Shown: positions 47,552 to 58,338 of the stretch, piece after piece
Layout of the letters: the number at the start of each line of letters is the position of its first letter
Position numbering within the stretch: position 1 is the first letter of the stretch
From: Cenococcum geophilum 1.58
Lineage: Eukaryota; Ascomycota; Dothideomycetes; Gloniales; Gloniaceae
Assembly (NCBI GenBank): GCA_001692895.1
Contig: KV748203.1
Span: 898,330 to 962,329 of the forward strand
DNA: 64,000 bases
Direction of reading: 5' to 3'
Program-made: the position numbers and the translations under genes
Notes under the pieces: generated by a model
What the model was told of the DNA's origin: nothing
Databases searched by the model: none
The model's input: only the letters and a program-made list of their open reading frames with translations

Positions 47552-49082
47552 TATTCTACTGAAGTAGAGTGTGTTAGAAGCCCAAGCATTGAGTCTTTAG
47601 AATTGGTCTAGACGAATTTTGTTTAGATGGCGATAGGGTTGACTGATAGTTTCTTGGGTTGCCGCTTTCAGTACTAGATGTGATTGTGCTAAAGCACGAC
47701 GAACAATTACAAGGGGCCCATTTGCTAATACTTCGTATTTTACCACAAACCAAACTCATCCGCGCGCTGTAACTTTATTCTACTAAAATGCTGTATCTGA
47801 TTAAAAGAAATCCTATTTGTTACTAGGGAGTACAATGAGAGCTTGCTAGTATGGTTGGGAGCTGCTGAAGCTACTGTAAGTTTATGAAATGTCCCTGCAT
47901 CTTACGGGTGGTCTTCTGAGGGTCTGGAGTTCGTTTGTCATTGGTCGAGCTATGAAAGGGTTACATTGCAAGATTGCGAAAACCCGAGACTAAGAGTGTA
48001 AATGGAAGGTGCAATGCTCAGGGAAGCCTCCATCAACTAGCGAGTAGGTCGTGTTGGGAAAGGACTGTAGTGGCAGAGGGAGGTGCAGGTAGTTGGGTTC
48101 GAGATGTACGCCGTGAGCGGCAGGTGGAACAGTTGGCTCTCGAAAATTTTCATATGATAGTAAAAGACATAGTTGGACGGTGCATTGGTGGATATTATTT
48201 AAGGAGGTAGCTCACTGGCTGCTATTGGACGTAATTGAGGGATTGGGCGCGTATACTAGCCCTAAATTTGTTCATCCCACTTGACGCGGCCTGGGGATGA
48301 GACACGTGATTTCGCGCATCCATGCACCCTCGGGCCATTACGCGATGGTGGTGACCGTGCATTCTTGGATGCTGCAAGTTTAGCATAGGATCAATTAGTA
48401 GAGCCGCTCTGCTTTACGTCTGCGCTGCAAGACCCGCTGTCTGAATCATCGCGTATCCAAGGCTGCCGCCTAGGCAAAGCCTCCATTTTGGGCTAGCAAT
48501 GACTCTTTGGCTGGTGATGCCATCAGTCGTGCAGGAGACAGGTGTTATGTCGCGCATATACGATCCCGTAGCTCGCATTGCTCCAAAAAAAAGCATAAAA
48601 TTCACCTAGATATGCACGTCCATCCAAGTCTTCGGTTTCGAGGCGCGACTCCCAACCACCCGCATACTAACGCGTCTACATGTCTGAGCATGCTTTCCGA
48701 TGAGACACTCTCAAGTGGGCCTGGGAATACTTCAATCCAACACAACTAAACCGGAAAATATTGGATTAAGTAGGTTGAAAGGATATCGGGAGCAATTCGG
48801 GCTTACAAAAGGCTCCATCATAGACATGTCAATAGCGTACGTCTGTTGCAGGACGGAGGAATTCCGGTTGCGAAGATCCGAGCTGAAATTCATAATAATC
48901 AGGAGATACCCAAGCGATATCCAAGCACAGATCCACTCTGAGTGAGAGATTTGTAACTGCTTTCGGATGTTTTGCGTGGGGCTGGGCACCGAATCACGTC
49001 CCGTGTCACCGTTCCAGGGCGCGTCACGTCATGTGTTCGGCGTTTAAGCGATGATGGACCGAGCACTCGAAAACACTTTAAG
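47552..49082. other. Intergenic 1.5 kb, 3' of the dehydrogenase and upstream of RNR2
   Basis: Contains scattered frames under 90 codons on both strands that overlap antisense (for example 48,700-48,945 and 48,732-48,989) with no recognisable content. A single ACGCGT lies at 48,670-48,675. No gene is supported. Confidence 0.5.
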
Positions 49083-49088
49083 ACGCGT
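49083..49088 (+). promoter_or_regulatory. MCB-like box ACGCGT in the RNR2 promoter
   Basis: ACGCGT, 131 bp upstream of the RNR2 start codon. This hexamer is the binding core of the MBF cell-cycle factor in fungi, which drives G1/S genes including ribonucleotide reductase. That this one works is inferred from position and family knowledge. Confidence 0.55.
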
Positions 49089-49218
49089 TCTGCCTGCTCT
49101 CTGTCTCCTCTCCATCACCATCAACATCAATTCTCTCGCCACAGAATCTTTCTGCTATTTGCATCAGTTCTCCTGTTGACAATTGCCCTCCGTTAACAGC
49201 TTGAACTATATTTCAACC

Positions 49219-50660
49219 ATGTCTATCCAAGTTACTCCCTCCAAAAAGGTACCGTCGCCACGACCGTTCCCAACCACCACAAGTATTCTTTGTACAAGAA
49301 CGCGCTTATAACTAATTGTCCAACAGGCTGCCTCAGCCATCGAGTCTCTCAAGATGTCAGACTCTCCGGCAAAGAAGCTTAACTTCTCTTCTGCCGATAA
49401 AGAGAACGTCCCCATGCCCATCGTCGGCATCCCAAACATTGAGGACCCAGAAGACGCGCCTGAAGATAAAACACCCACAGTGGCTCCCACTATCAAGCCT
49501 GAGGAAGCATATGAGCCTCTGCTACAGGAGAACCCTCAGCGCTTTGTATTGTTCCCTATCAAGTACCACGAGGTATGTTTTTGTCGCGTTGCTGCCTAAG
49601 ACGCGTTGGGTTGATTATTCTGAGCTTTAAGCTAACTGGAGATTCAACTATAGATCTGGCAGATGTACAAGAAAGCAGAAGCATCCTTCTGGACCGCCGA
49701 AGAAATAGATCTCTCAAAAGACATTCACGATTGGAACAAGCGTCTCAACAACGACGAGCGTTTCTTCATTTCTCACGTCCTCGCATTCTTCGCAGCCTCC
49801 GATGGTATCGTCAATGAGAACTTGGTCGAGCGATTCAGCGGTGAAGTACAAGTACCAGAGGCGCGATGCTTTTATGGTTTCCAGATCATGATGGAGAACA
49901 TTCACTCGGAGACATACTCTCTGTTGATTGACACCTACATCAGTGAACCAAAGCAGCGCACTTACCTTTTGAATGCCATTGATAACAGTAAGTCCGATAT
50001 TCTAAAATCTTAAGATACGCGTATCTAACGCGTCTTCTAGTTCCCTGTGTGCGCAAGAAGGCAGATTGGGCTCTTCGATGGATATCCGACAAGAACTCCA
50101 CCTTCGCTTCTCGCTTAGTCGCATTCGCTGCCGTCGAGGGCATCTTCTTCAGCGGATCCTTCGCGTCCATTTTCTGGCTTAAGAAGCGCGGTCTTATGCC
50201 CGGCTTGACCTTCTCGAACGAACTCATTTCGCGTGATGAGGGTATGCACACCGACTTCGCCTGCCTCCTCTTCTCCCACATCAAGAGTCGACCAAGCCCT
50301 AAAGCGGTCGAAGCCATCATCACAGAGGCGGTTACAATTGAGCAGGAATTCCTTACGGACGCATTACCAGTCGCCTTACTTGGTATGAACTCTAAGCTGA
50401 TGTGCCAATACATCGAGTTTGTTGCCGACCGTCTACTTCTGGCACTGGGAAATCAGAAATACTATAACGCAACAAATCCATTCGACTTTATGGAGAACAT
50501 CTCACTAGCGGGTAAGACAAACTTCTTCGAGAAGCGCGTCGGCGATTACCAGAAGGCTGGCGTCATGGCCAGTACAAAGAAGCATGAGATGACGGAGGGT
50601 GCAAGCACTGTAGAGGCGCCGAAGATGTCCGGTGACTTCAGCTTCGACGAGGACTTTTAA
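49219..50660 (+). CDS. RNR2: Ribonucleoside-diphosphate reductase small (R2) subunit
   Basis: Four exons (49,219-49,248, 49,327-49,572, 49,654-49,987, 50,041-50,660) encode 409 aa; introns are 78, 81 and 53 nt with CTAAT/CTAAC branch sites. It makes the diiron-tyrosyl radical subunit that, with the R1 subunit, reduces ribonucleotides to deoxyribonucleotides. All metal and radical residues are present: Asp111 (EEIDLSKD), Glu173, His176 and Tyr180 (MENIHSETY), Glu236 ([10 protein letters not shown]), Glu270 and His273 (RDEGMHTDF). The C-terminus DFSFDEDF ends in Phe, the usual R1-docking tail. The first exon is only ten codons long. The N-terminal segment 11-60 is disordered and carries a [14 protein letters not shown] stretch like other eukaryotic R2 subunits. 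Cell-cycle control is suggested by ACGCGT boxes in the promoter and in introns 2 and 3. Confidence 0.97.
49601..49606 (+). promoter_or_regulatory. ACGCGT box in RNR2 intron 2
   Basis: A second copy of the MCB hexamer, in the 81-nt intron at 49,573-49,653. Function is not shown; see the finding on intronic MCB boxes. Confidence 0.35.
50017..50033 (+). promoter_or_regulatory. Two ACGCGT boxes in RNR2 intron 3
   Basis: ACGCGT at 50,017-50,022 and again at 50,028-50,033, 11 bp apart, within a 53-nt intron; the second overlaps the branch-site region ctaacg. Regulatory meaning is inferred only. Confidence 0.35.
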
Positions 50661-51697
50661 ACTTTGTTTTTATAGATGTACTTTTCTTTTGTTTGTACCA
50701 CTCGCGCCTACTGGCTTGGCTCAACATTTTACTCTTGTTCATTTCTTCTCTGTATTACTGGAGTAAGCCGCAGCGTATCGGTGCACTGGCGGTTGAACTG
50801 TTGGAAAATCGCGGCTCCTGTTTGCATTATATCACACTTGCAGGTTGACTTCCCGGCGTTAATGGGGAAAGCTTATACTGGCTGGGAATGGGTGGGGGCG
50901 GGTATGGCTCATGTTTACTCGGGGATAATGATATACCAGCTCTATTGATAAATACTGTACGAGATTAAGATTTAGAGGAATTTGATGGAATACCTTAGTG
51001 GGACATTGAACTCGTTATGTCGGAAATCTATCTTGTCGTAGCTTTGTTTGTGAACCCATGGCTGGGAGGTCTGTAGTTTGCCTAGCAAAATATATGTGCT
51101 GGTGACGGGAAACCCTTCGTATCCAAAATGCGGCGACTCATTTACAGAACCTTTGCAAACTTCAATTCATCTCAAAAGTTGTTTCTTACCAACCGCTGAA
51201 GACACCCGGCAGTCTTTCCCTCGAGAGTTTCAAGAAAGTGTTGAAAGGCACCAACAACCCGAGGGACAACGCCCCCCAACACGCCGCCACATAATTCTTT
51301 ATGTACCGTCCTTTCTCGGAGCTACGAATCTCAGGATTGAACGGCCCAAGGACGTCCGTCAGCCATAATATGGCAGTGGGCGGGCATGTTTAGGCAGAAG
51401 ACTTGGGGGCAGTGAAGCGAAGGCATGCATCCTGGCATGACGTCGGACTTTGAACCCAACGCGCCAAGCCTCTCCCCCAGAATTAGTTATCCCATCCCTA
51501 TTCTATTTCAAACGACACGAGCTCTATAGCCAGCTGCTCTGCAATTTCTGTCCTACGCGACCACTTCTTTCCCGTTGCTATCCTGAATCGCGACGCCAAC
51601 CCACTTCCGCAGCCTTCCGCATTGCGCTACCTAAATCCCTTCTCCTTCATGAACCCCGAACCCTGCCCGACACAATATCCATGAAGCTGCTCAGGCG
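50661..51697. other. Intergenic between RNR2 and the WD40 gene
   Basis: Holds the RNR2 3' region and the promoter/5' UTR of the WD40 gene. Small frames (50,676-50,948, 51,078-51,368, 51,450-51,728) show no recognisable protein content. No terminator or promoter element could be assigned with confidence. Confidence 0.5.
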
Positions 51698-54600
51698 ATG
51701 GCGAATGCCGTGCCCAAGATTCGGGTGATCAACCCGCAAAGTAAGGACTCTGCGCCGCAGAGTGCCTCCTCGACCCAGTCCCCGGTATGGGAAGGGTTGG
51801 AAGCTGGGAGGCTCATAAGGCCACAGATGAAGGGAGACCGTACGCTGCCGTCAATTATCTGATAAGACGAAAGCCATGTGGCAGAGGCATACATGAGTGA
51901 AAGCTAACGGATTGGATCGCTAGGCCCACTGTCGAGTGGAAAATCTTCCCCAACGAAGCTACGTGGACTCCCAGGTAGCCCAAGTTCACAGTCGAATGAG
52001 CCGGCGGCCCGGAATGGGAGGTTCGAGAGCCAAACTAAATCGGACGCTGCTATAGATCCCTTGTCGCAAGTATGGGCACTTCTGGAAATTTTACATGCTC
52101 GAACACGGGTGGGCTGACGTGGTGGATTTATACTTGTAGCATATCCTCAAGCGCACGCATACCACGGCAACATTACCTCAGAAGCTACGGTCGCCTACCG
52201 AGATTGGTTCGAGCCCATCTGCTAGCCAGGCTGGCGAGTCTTTCTCGGATACGAAGCAGCCAACGGATACGTCACGAGAGATAACTAGTGGGCTGACTAA
52301 GGACAAGAAGTGAGCAACGCATTTCTAACCATCTCATGAATCCAGTACCAGGTTGCGGGGGCCTACGGATTCCGCAACGTGCGTGGTCGGTAGTGCGTAA
52401 GCACAACAGATGAAGCTGACAAGGCTGACACGAAACCCCGGAAAATAGGAAAGGCGTTTCGTTTCTTAGTCGCTTCATTGGAAACAAAAGGAAAGGGGCC
52501 CTCGATGGTGCTGCCGAAGATGAATCGGAAGCGGGCGATTCGAGACCGGAAGGCATGGAAGCACAGCTGTTTTCCCAGCCGATCGACAATCTAGGATTCA
52601 GTCCTCGGCATCCGCAACCTCCCGCCTACATCAAGGTCAGGGCCCGTTTCAAGAAAGAGAAGGAATTTAATCGCGTCTTTCTGGCACAGGGGTTGCGCTC
52701 GCGAAGTGCACCTGCTGAGAAGAAGAAACCCCAAAATGGTGCGAATGCGCCTCCAACACCCTCCGGCTCTGCAGCGACGAATGATCCAACCTGGGCCCTC
52801 GAGTTTAGCAAGGATGGGAAATATCTGGCAGCTGGTGGGCAAGACAAGATCGTCCGTGTATGGGCTGTTATATCCACTCCTGAGGAACGCCGAGCGCACG
52901 AGAGGGAGGAAGCACAGGAAGAAGCTGCTGAAGACCGGCCGCTTCACCTTAGCGCCCCTGTTTTCCAGAAGAATACGTTCCGAGAATACCAAGGCCACAC
53001 AGCAACCATCCTTGATTTAAGTTGGAGTAAAGTAGGGTGCATTTAACATATGTGAGATATGCGGCTAACATTATTAGAACAACTTCTTACTTTCCTCGTC
53101 CATGGACAAAACGGTGCGATTATGGCATGTTAGCAGGAGTGAATGTTTGTGCACATTTAAGCACACTGATTTTGTGCCATCCATTCAGTTTCACCCTCGT
53201 GATGATAGATTCTTTCTCGCTGGCTCGTTAGATACAAAGCTCCGACTCTGGAGTATACCAGATAAAAGCGTCGCATTTTGGAATCAGCTCCCGGATATGA
53301 TCACTTCAGTAGCTTTCACGCCAGATGGGAAGACTTGCATTGCAGGGACCTTGACGGGGTTATGCATGTTCTACGAGACGGAAGGACTGAAGTATCAAAC
53401 CCAAATCCATGTGAAATCAAACCATGGAAAGAATGCCAAGGGCAGTAAGATAACCGGAATCCAAACGATCAACTTCCCACCCGGAAGCAGTAACGGTGAA
53501 GTCAAGCTATTAATCTCAAGCAACGACTCCCGAATACGTCTCTATAACTTCCGAGATAAAAGCCTAGAGGTGAAATTTAAAGGTCACGAGAACAACTACA
53601 GCCAAATCCGCGCATCCTTTGCCGACGACGCAGGCTACGTAATATGCGGCAGCGAAGACCGCAAAGCATACATGTGGTCTACCGGACCAGCAGAAGGTGA
53701 AAAACGCAACCAAAGACCCATGGAAACATTTGAAGCGCACACATCTATTACAACATGCTCGATTCTCGCTCCGATAAGAACAAGGCAGCTCCTCAGCAAC
53801 TCCGAAGACCCTGTATACGAGCTCTGCAACCCTCCCCCAGTCACCCTCATCTCCCGTACCGAATCCATCAACTCCTCTCGCGCTCCTACCGAGGCAGGCA
53901 GCACCCAAACTACGCCTGGACCCACCGAGCCAGCCTTCAAGCGCGTCGAAGAATCTCCCGCATACATTGCCCGCTCCGCGCACCTGGGCGGCAACATTAT
54001 CGTCACCGCTGACTACACCGGCAGCATAAAAGTCTTCAGACAAGACTGCGCGTACCAGAAACGGCTCCGCACAAACGACGCCTGGGAAACTTCGTCCGTC
54101 TTTTCCAAGAAAATCAGCCCCCCCGGCGCCCTCAGCCGCCCCAGCAGCATCGCGACCCGCACGAGCGGCCGCACACGCCGCGATAGCAACAGCACGCAGC
54201 CGCCCTCGGACCGCATTCTCAGCTGGCGGCAAGACATTGCGAAAACCGGCAGCTTCGACTCCGGCAGCGGCGCCGGCAGCGGAGGCCGTGGCAAGAAAAC
54301 GCGCAGCGTCAGCCCGCGCAAGAGCTTCGGGCAGATGAGCCTGGCATCCTCGTCGCGCGTGAAATTCGAGCCCACAGGCGCCGACGCCACCCCGCCGCTG
54401 CTCCCGCGCTCCTCCGCCACCGACAACCTCCCTTCCTCCGCCACCACCATAGCGTCTCCCATGACGTCCCTCTCGCTCGACCCCACCCCCGCCGACCCTT
54501 TCACCGTCAACGCCCCGCCGCGCCCGCTTACCGCTGCCTCCGCTCCTGCGTCCGCCTCCGGACCGGATCTGCTCCCTGTCCCAGCACGCGACACGGCAAA

Positions 54601-54922
54601 CCCGCTCTGGGTCCAGAACGGCCAGTCGTGGGTGTTCTGGAACACGGGCGCGTGGCGCGAGCAGATGGCGCAGTTGGTGCCGCCGGCGCGGCCCGTGCTG
54701 AGCAAGAGGCCGAGCAATATCAGCAGCGCGCTGAGCAGCGAGGCGGAGGATGACGACGAAGATGATGATGAGAACGGAGGGGGAGGAGGAGGAGTGGGGA
54801 CGGAGGAGGACGTCAAGTGCCGGAAGTGTGGGGGGACGGTTTTTAAGGCGAGGGTGGTTAGGGCGGCTGAGGGGGCGGAGGGGAAGAGGCTGGTTTGTAC
54901 GAGGTGTGGGATGCCAGCGTAG
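51698..54922 (+). CDS. WD40-repeat protein of WDR44 type with C-terminal zinc ribbon
   Basis: Exons 51,698-51,740, 51,924-52,069, 52,140-52,309, 52,449-53,031 and 53,078-54,922 join in frame to 928 aa. Introns are 183, 70, 139 and 46 nt, four with GCTAAC/GCTGAC branch sites. The N-terminal 230 residues are Ser/Pro-rich and disordered, with VSFLSRFIGNKRK near 122-135. WD repeats begin at about 235 (ALEFSKDGKYLAAGGQD) and continue through SMDKTVRLW, GSLDTKLRLW, GSEDRKAYMW to ADYTGSIKVF; the Asp-x-x-x-x-(L/M)W ends are clear. A Ser/Pro/Thr-rich linker and an acidic run follow. The end has Cys895, Cys898, Cys921 and Cys924, a zinc-ribbon-like pair of knuckles. Order and sequence resemble WDR44/yeast YMR102C-type proteins, for which a Rab-linked membrane-traffic role is known in animals. 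The role here is inferred. Confidence 0.85.
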
Positions 54923-55582
54923 AGTGGGTTGGGCTTTTTTTTTCTGACCCGGCTTGGTTTGTTGGAAGAGGTGAGTGGGAGGTTGTTTCCGGCGTTTTGC
55001 TTTTTATTCGGGAGGGTAGGTTGACAGGTGGGTGGGGGTTTGATAGATGAGCTGTTTCATCCTGGAGATGATGCATTGCGGAGCTGCTGTTTGTATGAAA
55101 AACATTTGGGGGAGCGTGTTCTGGGTGTGTGAAGTGTGTTTTGAATACAGTCAATCAATTTGGGATTATTTGTTGGGTTGGCTGTAGGAAGGAAGCGCGA
55201 GAGGCTATTTGTTTAGTCGTTGACGCTTGACATATGCTTTCGATAGGTTTCTGAAGCCCTTCCTAGGACGTGAACTGAGCTAGGCGTATGTGCTGAGCCG
55301 ATTGGAGTTGACTATGCAGGGAATAGACATACGCTTTTTGATTATCGTTAGAGGGTACTTTGTGCCGCCGCGCCTAAAAATAGATCAAACGGATCGACGT
55401 CTCTTCCATGAGCCATTAAAGAGTGCGCGTAACGGGTCTCTAGATCTATGCCTTCACAGATAGCTTCAAACGTCTTAACACAATGGTAGGAGGCTGATGA
55501 CATTTTTGCGGCTATCCGTTACCACAATGCTACTTAAGATAATATTCTTAAAGTCCCACTAAGGATTTCATCAACTATCCAT
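54923..55582. other. 3' flank of the WD40 gene, no gene recognised
   Basis: G/T-rich 3' flank followed by unremarkable DNA. The minus frame at 54,858-55,154 is the antisense of the WD40 3' end and flank and has no recognisable content. Confidence 0.5.
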
Positions 55583-57057
55583 TTATAATCCCATGCAAGT
55601 AAGCTTCCCCAATAAGTGAATAGTGCCTGGATTCGTCTTTAATGATAAATTGCATATTTCCTCCCAAAAATACGGCAACAGTGGCCCCACTCCAATGTAC
55701 CCACTGAAGAAGCAGCGGCTCTGTAGGACTCGTTGTACGGACAAGTCAAAGTACCTTTTCTCTTCCAGTTCAACACTTCTGTTCACATCTTCGTGGTCCA
55801 CCACATACCTACTTTGCCTTTTGATATGGTGACCAGTCGGGTCGATTAATGATCGATATAAATAGCGGAACGTATCTGGTATGCCTCGCGTTGCGATTGG
55901 TGGACTTTCTTCAAAACGGTGGTCTAATATAATGGTTCTGCCAATAGCTATTAAAGGTTCCTCTTTGTACCGTGGCTGCGACACCCTCCAGGCACAATTT
56001 ATGAGAGATTTCCTGAGAACTGTAGGTAACGAGGGTGCTGGTGAGAGCAGAACACTCAAACCCTGCTGCTCCTGCTGTTGCTTCCACTCTGTCGACCTGG
56101 TGTCGATTACTACTATATCAGGGTTAGATCAGGGGGTGTCTATGACTCACCTACCTCATGTATATATAGCCTCATTATCTTCGTAGATTAACCCACACAC
56201 GAGTTCTGACACACTGCTTATACAGTTGCTGTACCCCATTGCTTCCATTCCCATCCTTGGTCCCACCGGTCCCATAAGTTCCCTTGGTCCCACCGGTCCC
56301 ACAAGTTCCCTTGGTCCCACCGGTCCCATAGGTTCCCTTGTTTCCACTGCTCCCATTTCTCCCATTGTTTTTCCCAATCTACTTGCTCCACTAACCGGTT
56401 CCACATTTGGGCTAATTCTTGCTCCAGTTGTTTCCATTCATTCCCCCACTGCAATTTTTTCGAATCCCAATGTGAATTCAATTGCTCGTCCAACTGCTTC
56501 CAATCCTTTTCCCACTGCTGCTTCTATTTTTCTATCTGCCTCGTTTTCTGTCCTAACCTGTTTCCACCGCTGTTCCAAACCACCACTCCCAGTAAACCTT
56601 CAGTCTCTCCCTCCATTTATTTTCGGAAACGTAGACGCACTTGACATTCCTGGTAAGCGGGTCTTCCAGATGGTTATATTGTTCCGATGTAACCTCTTGT
56701 ATCTCGAGAACTTGGCCTGCGGTGTATTGATGTCAAATCTTCCTAACACCCAAAAGTTTTGCCAATACGACCGCCACCGCATACTAGCGCTGCGTGAGAG
56801 ATTTGTGAGGTTTGGTGCCCATGTGGTAAGTCTGCTTCGTAGGTGGAGTGGCTGAACATGAGAATATCCAGCCTATTTTCGGTTTCTATAATAAGACTGG
56901 TAAATTGGCTGCAAACTTCCTTGAGTGACTCAGTATAATCTGGAACTAAAGCACTCCTGTCTGCCTCAGGGGCAAGTCCAAGGATTGCGTAAAAGTGGTC
57001 GCGAGCATCTGTTGCGTTTACTGTGTACGTTAGCAAAATAAGGGCGCTTAAGGGCAC
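55583..57057 (-). pseudogene. HET-family (heterokaryon incompatibility) gene remnant, C-terminal part
   Basis: On the minus strand three pieces recall the region after the HET domain in fungal incompatibility-type proteins. About 57,020-56,850 reads ATDARDHFYAILGL and VPDYTESLKEV, about 56,710-56,590 holds a middle segment, and 56,059-55,583 holds the family's closing part (IGRTIILDHR, SGYIGVGPLL, LIHLLGK-like text). The HET domain itself is not found upstream; a short palindromic element lies there instead. The piece is interrupted in several places and carries an in-body 27-bp repeat, so I treat it as a fossil. HET proteins trigger cell death during non-self recognition. The plus-strand frame over it (56,226-56,855) is a shadow. 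Confidence 0.6.
56259..56339. repeat. Three 27-bp tandem repeats (Gly-Pro-type)
   Basis: The unit ggtcccaccggtcccataag plus ttccctt (27 bp) occurs three times exactly in register with two or three substitutions. Since 27 is divisible by three, both strands stay open and read short GPTGP/GPVGP collagen-like motifs. It lies inside the HET-family remnant. Confidence 0.85.
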
Positions 57058-57078
57058 GTTCGATAACTTGTTTTGCCT

Positions 57079-57201
57079 AGGTCGACTTCACCAGGTGGGC
57101 GCAGCCAGGTCGATATGGGCGCAATCTGCAGGGTTTAAGCGCTTCTTCTAGACGCTAAAGCAGGGGTGCTTTCCACCTGGTAGAAGGCGTTGGTTCGACC
57201 T
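57079..57201. repeat. Small inverted-repeat (MITE-like) element
   Basis: aggtcgacttcaccaggtgg at 57,079-57,098 is imperfectly inverted at 57,173-57,201 (ccacctggtagaagg...ggttcgacct, with about 9 extra bases). The 120-bp size fits a short MITE, but no target duplication was confirmed. Confidence 0.4.
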
Positions 57202-58338
57202 TCTAGTTAACCCACCCCAATATCTGGCCATAAACACCATCAGCTTCTGCTCCGCCAATACAGTAACGTTACGGCATTTTGCTAAGGACTCGCAACCGTT
57301 CCTAGGCATAACCCCGCGTGCTTTCGGTTTTGGTATTGACGCATCATTGAATTTATTCCCCCCTTCTGTTATTTTTTAGGAATATGTAAAAGCTATAATA
57401 GGCAGCTGGTAGAGGCATTAAGAGTGAAAAGCGATCCTTCAGAGGATTTAAAAACATGTTTATTGCAGAGAATTGAATGTATCTGTTATTATTATTAGCA
57501 AAAGAACTATTGGAGGGAAAGTAAGGCGCAAAAGGGAATCTAGAACACACCTCCTTAATAGTCTCCCTCAGAGTTATAATTTACTATTTACTTCTACTTA
57601 TTTTAGCACATAGTTTAAAGTCTCTTGTTTCCAAGTATTTTTTATAAGTAACATTGTTTGCGGCTTTCTTAGCCGTAGGAACTTAGGCGAAGTGCCGAAA
57701 TTTTACGAGGTGGGATTATTTATCTTATGAAGAGAGGTCTGGCGTTGCGATATAACTGCAAAGGTGGTCATGCAGTCGATTAACGTACTATCAATTCGGC
57801 CTAATGGCAGACTATAGCTTTATCAAATATGGTCCTAGAAAGATTCGCCTATAGAACTTGCGTCTGCGAAGGTTAAAGTACAACTAATCAAACGAAGCGT
57901 GAAAAACGTATAACCGAATTACGTCCCTTGATCCCTATAAACTATATAGGTTTCTTCAGCGAGTTCGCAGGACTAATACAGATTTTGAACTGCTAAAGGC
58001 CTTTGAAGACCAAAGAAAAGTATTTCAGTGGCACGGGAACGTATTTAGAAGGTGTAGCAAGCTGAACTGGATCCCAATCATTCCAGCACTAGCTAGGCTA
58101 ACGCCTATGACAAGGAGACTCGTAATCCGTAGCTCAGTTCGACAGGTGAAGTTGTCCCTTACAACGTTGAAATGGGCCCTGCGGTCATCGATAAGTGACC
58201 AGCCAATCGGAGAACCCGGTTCAGTGCAAGTGCTCAATTAAATCCGGTAACGAATTCTCTAAGGACCCCAACGTTCTAAGGGATACCAATATGATACGGC
58301 TGAGTCTGCAAGCCGTCTAAGAGCGGCGAAGCTCAAAA
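57202..58338. other. Intergenic 1.1 kb, no gene recognised
   Basis: Locally AT-rich at 57,350-57,660. Short frames on the minus strand (57,353-57,550 and 58,025-58,237) show nothing recognisable. It separates the HET remnant from the patatin gene. Confidence 0.5.

Noticed and set aside
46966-47589. 207-aa minus frame
   Set aside because: Antisense of the alcohol dehydrogenase third exon, whose motifs and splice sites are well supported on the plus strand.
51741-51784. Alternative first exon of the WD40 gene reading through to GTATGG at 51,785
   Set aside because: It leaves the wrong phase for exon 2; the GTAAGG donor at 51,741 restores the frame.
53564-54816. Long minus frames of 222 and 267 aa, and plus shadows, within the WD40 gene
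   Set aside because: Antisense or out-of-frame shadows of a GC-biased coding exon; no domain content.
56226-56855. 209-aa plus frame with LGPTGP repeats
   Set aside because: Antisense of the HET-family remnant; kept open by the 27-bp repeat.
57079-57201. tRNA-like or SINE origin because of ggttcgacc
   Set aside because: Only a partial B-box-like word is present; no A box at the right distance and no cloverleaf.
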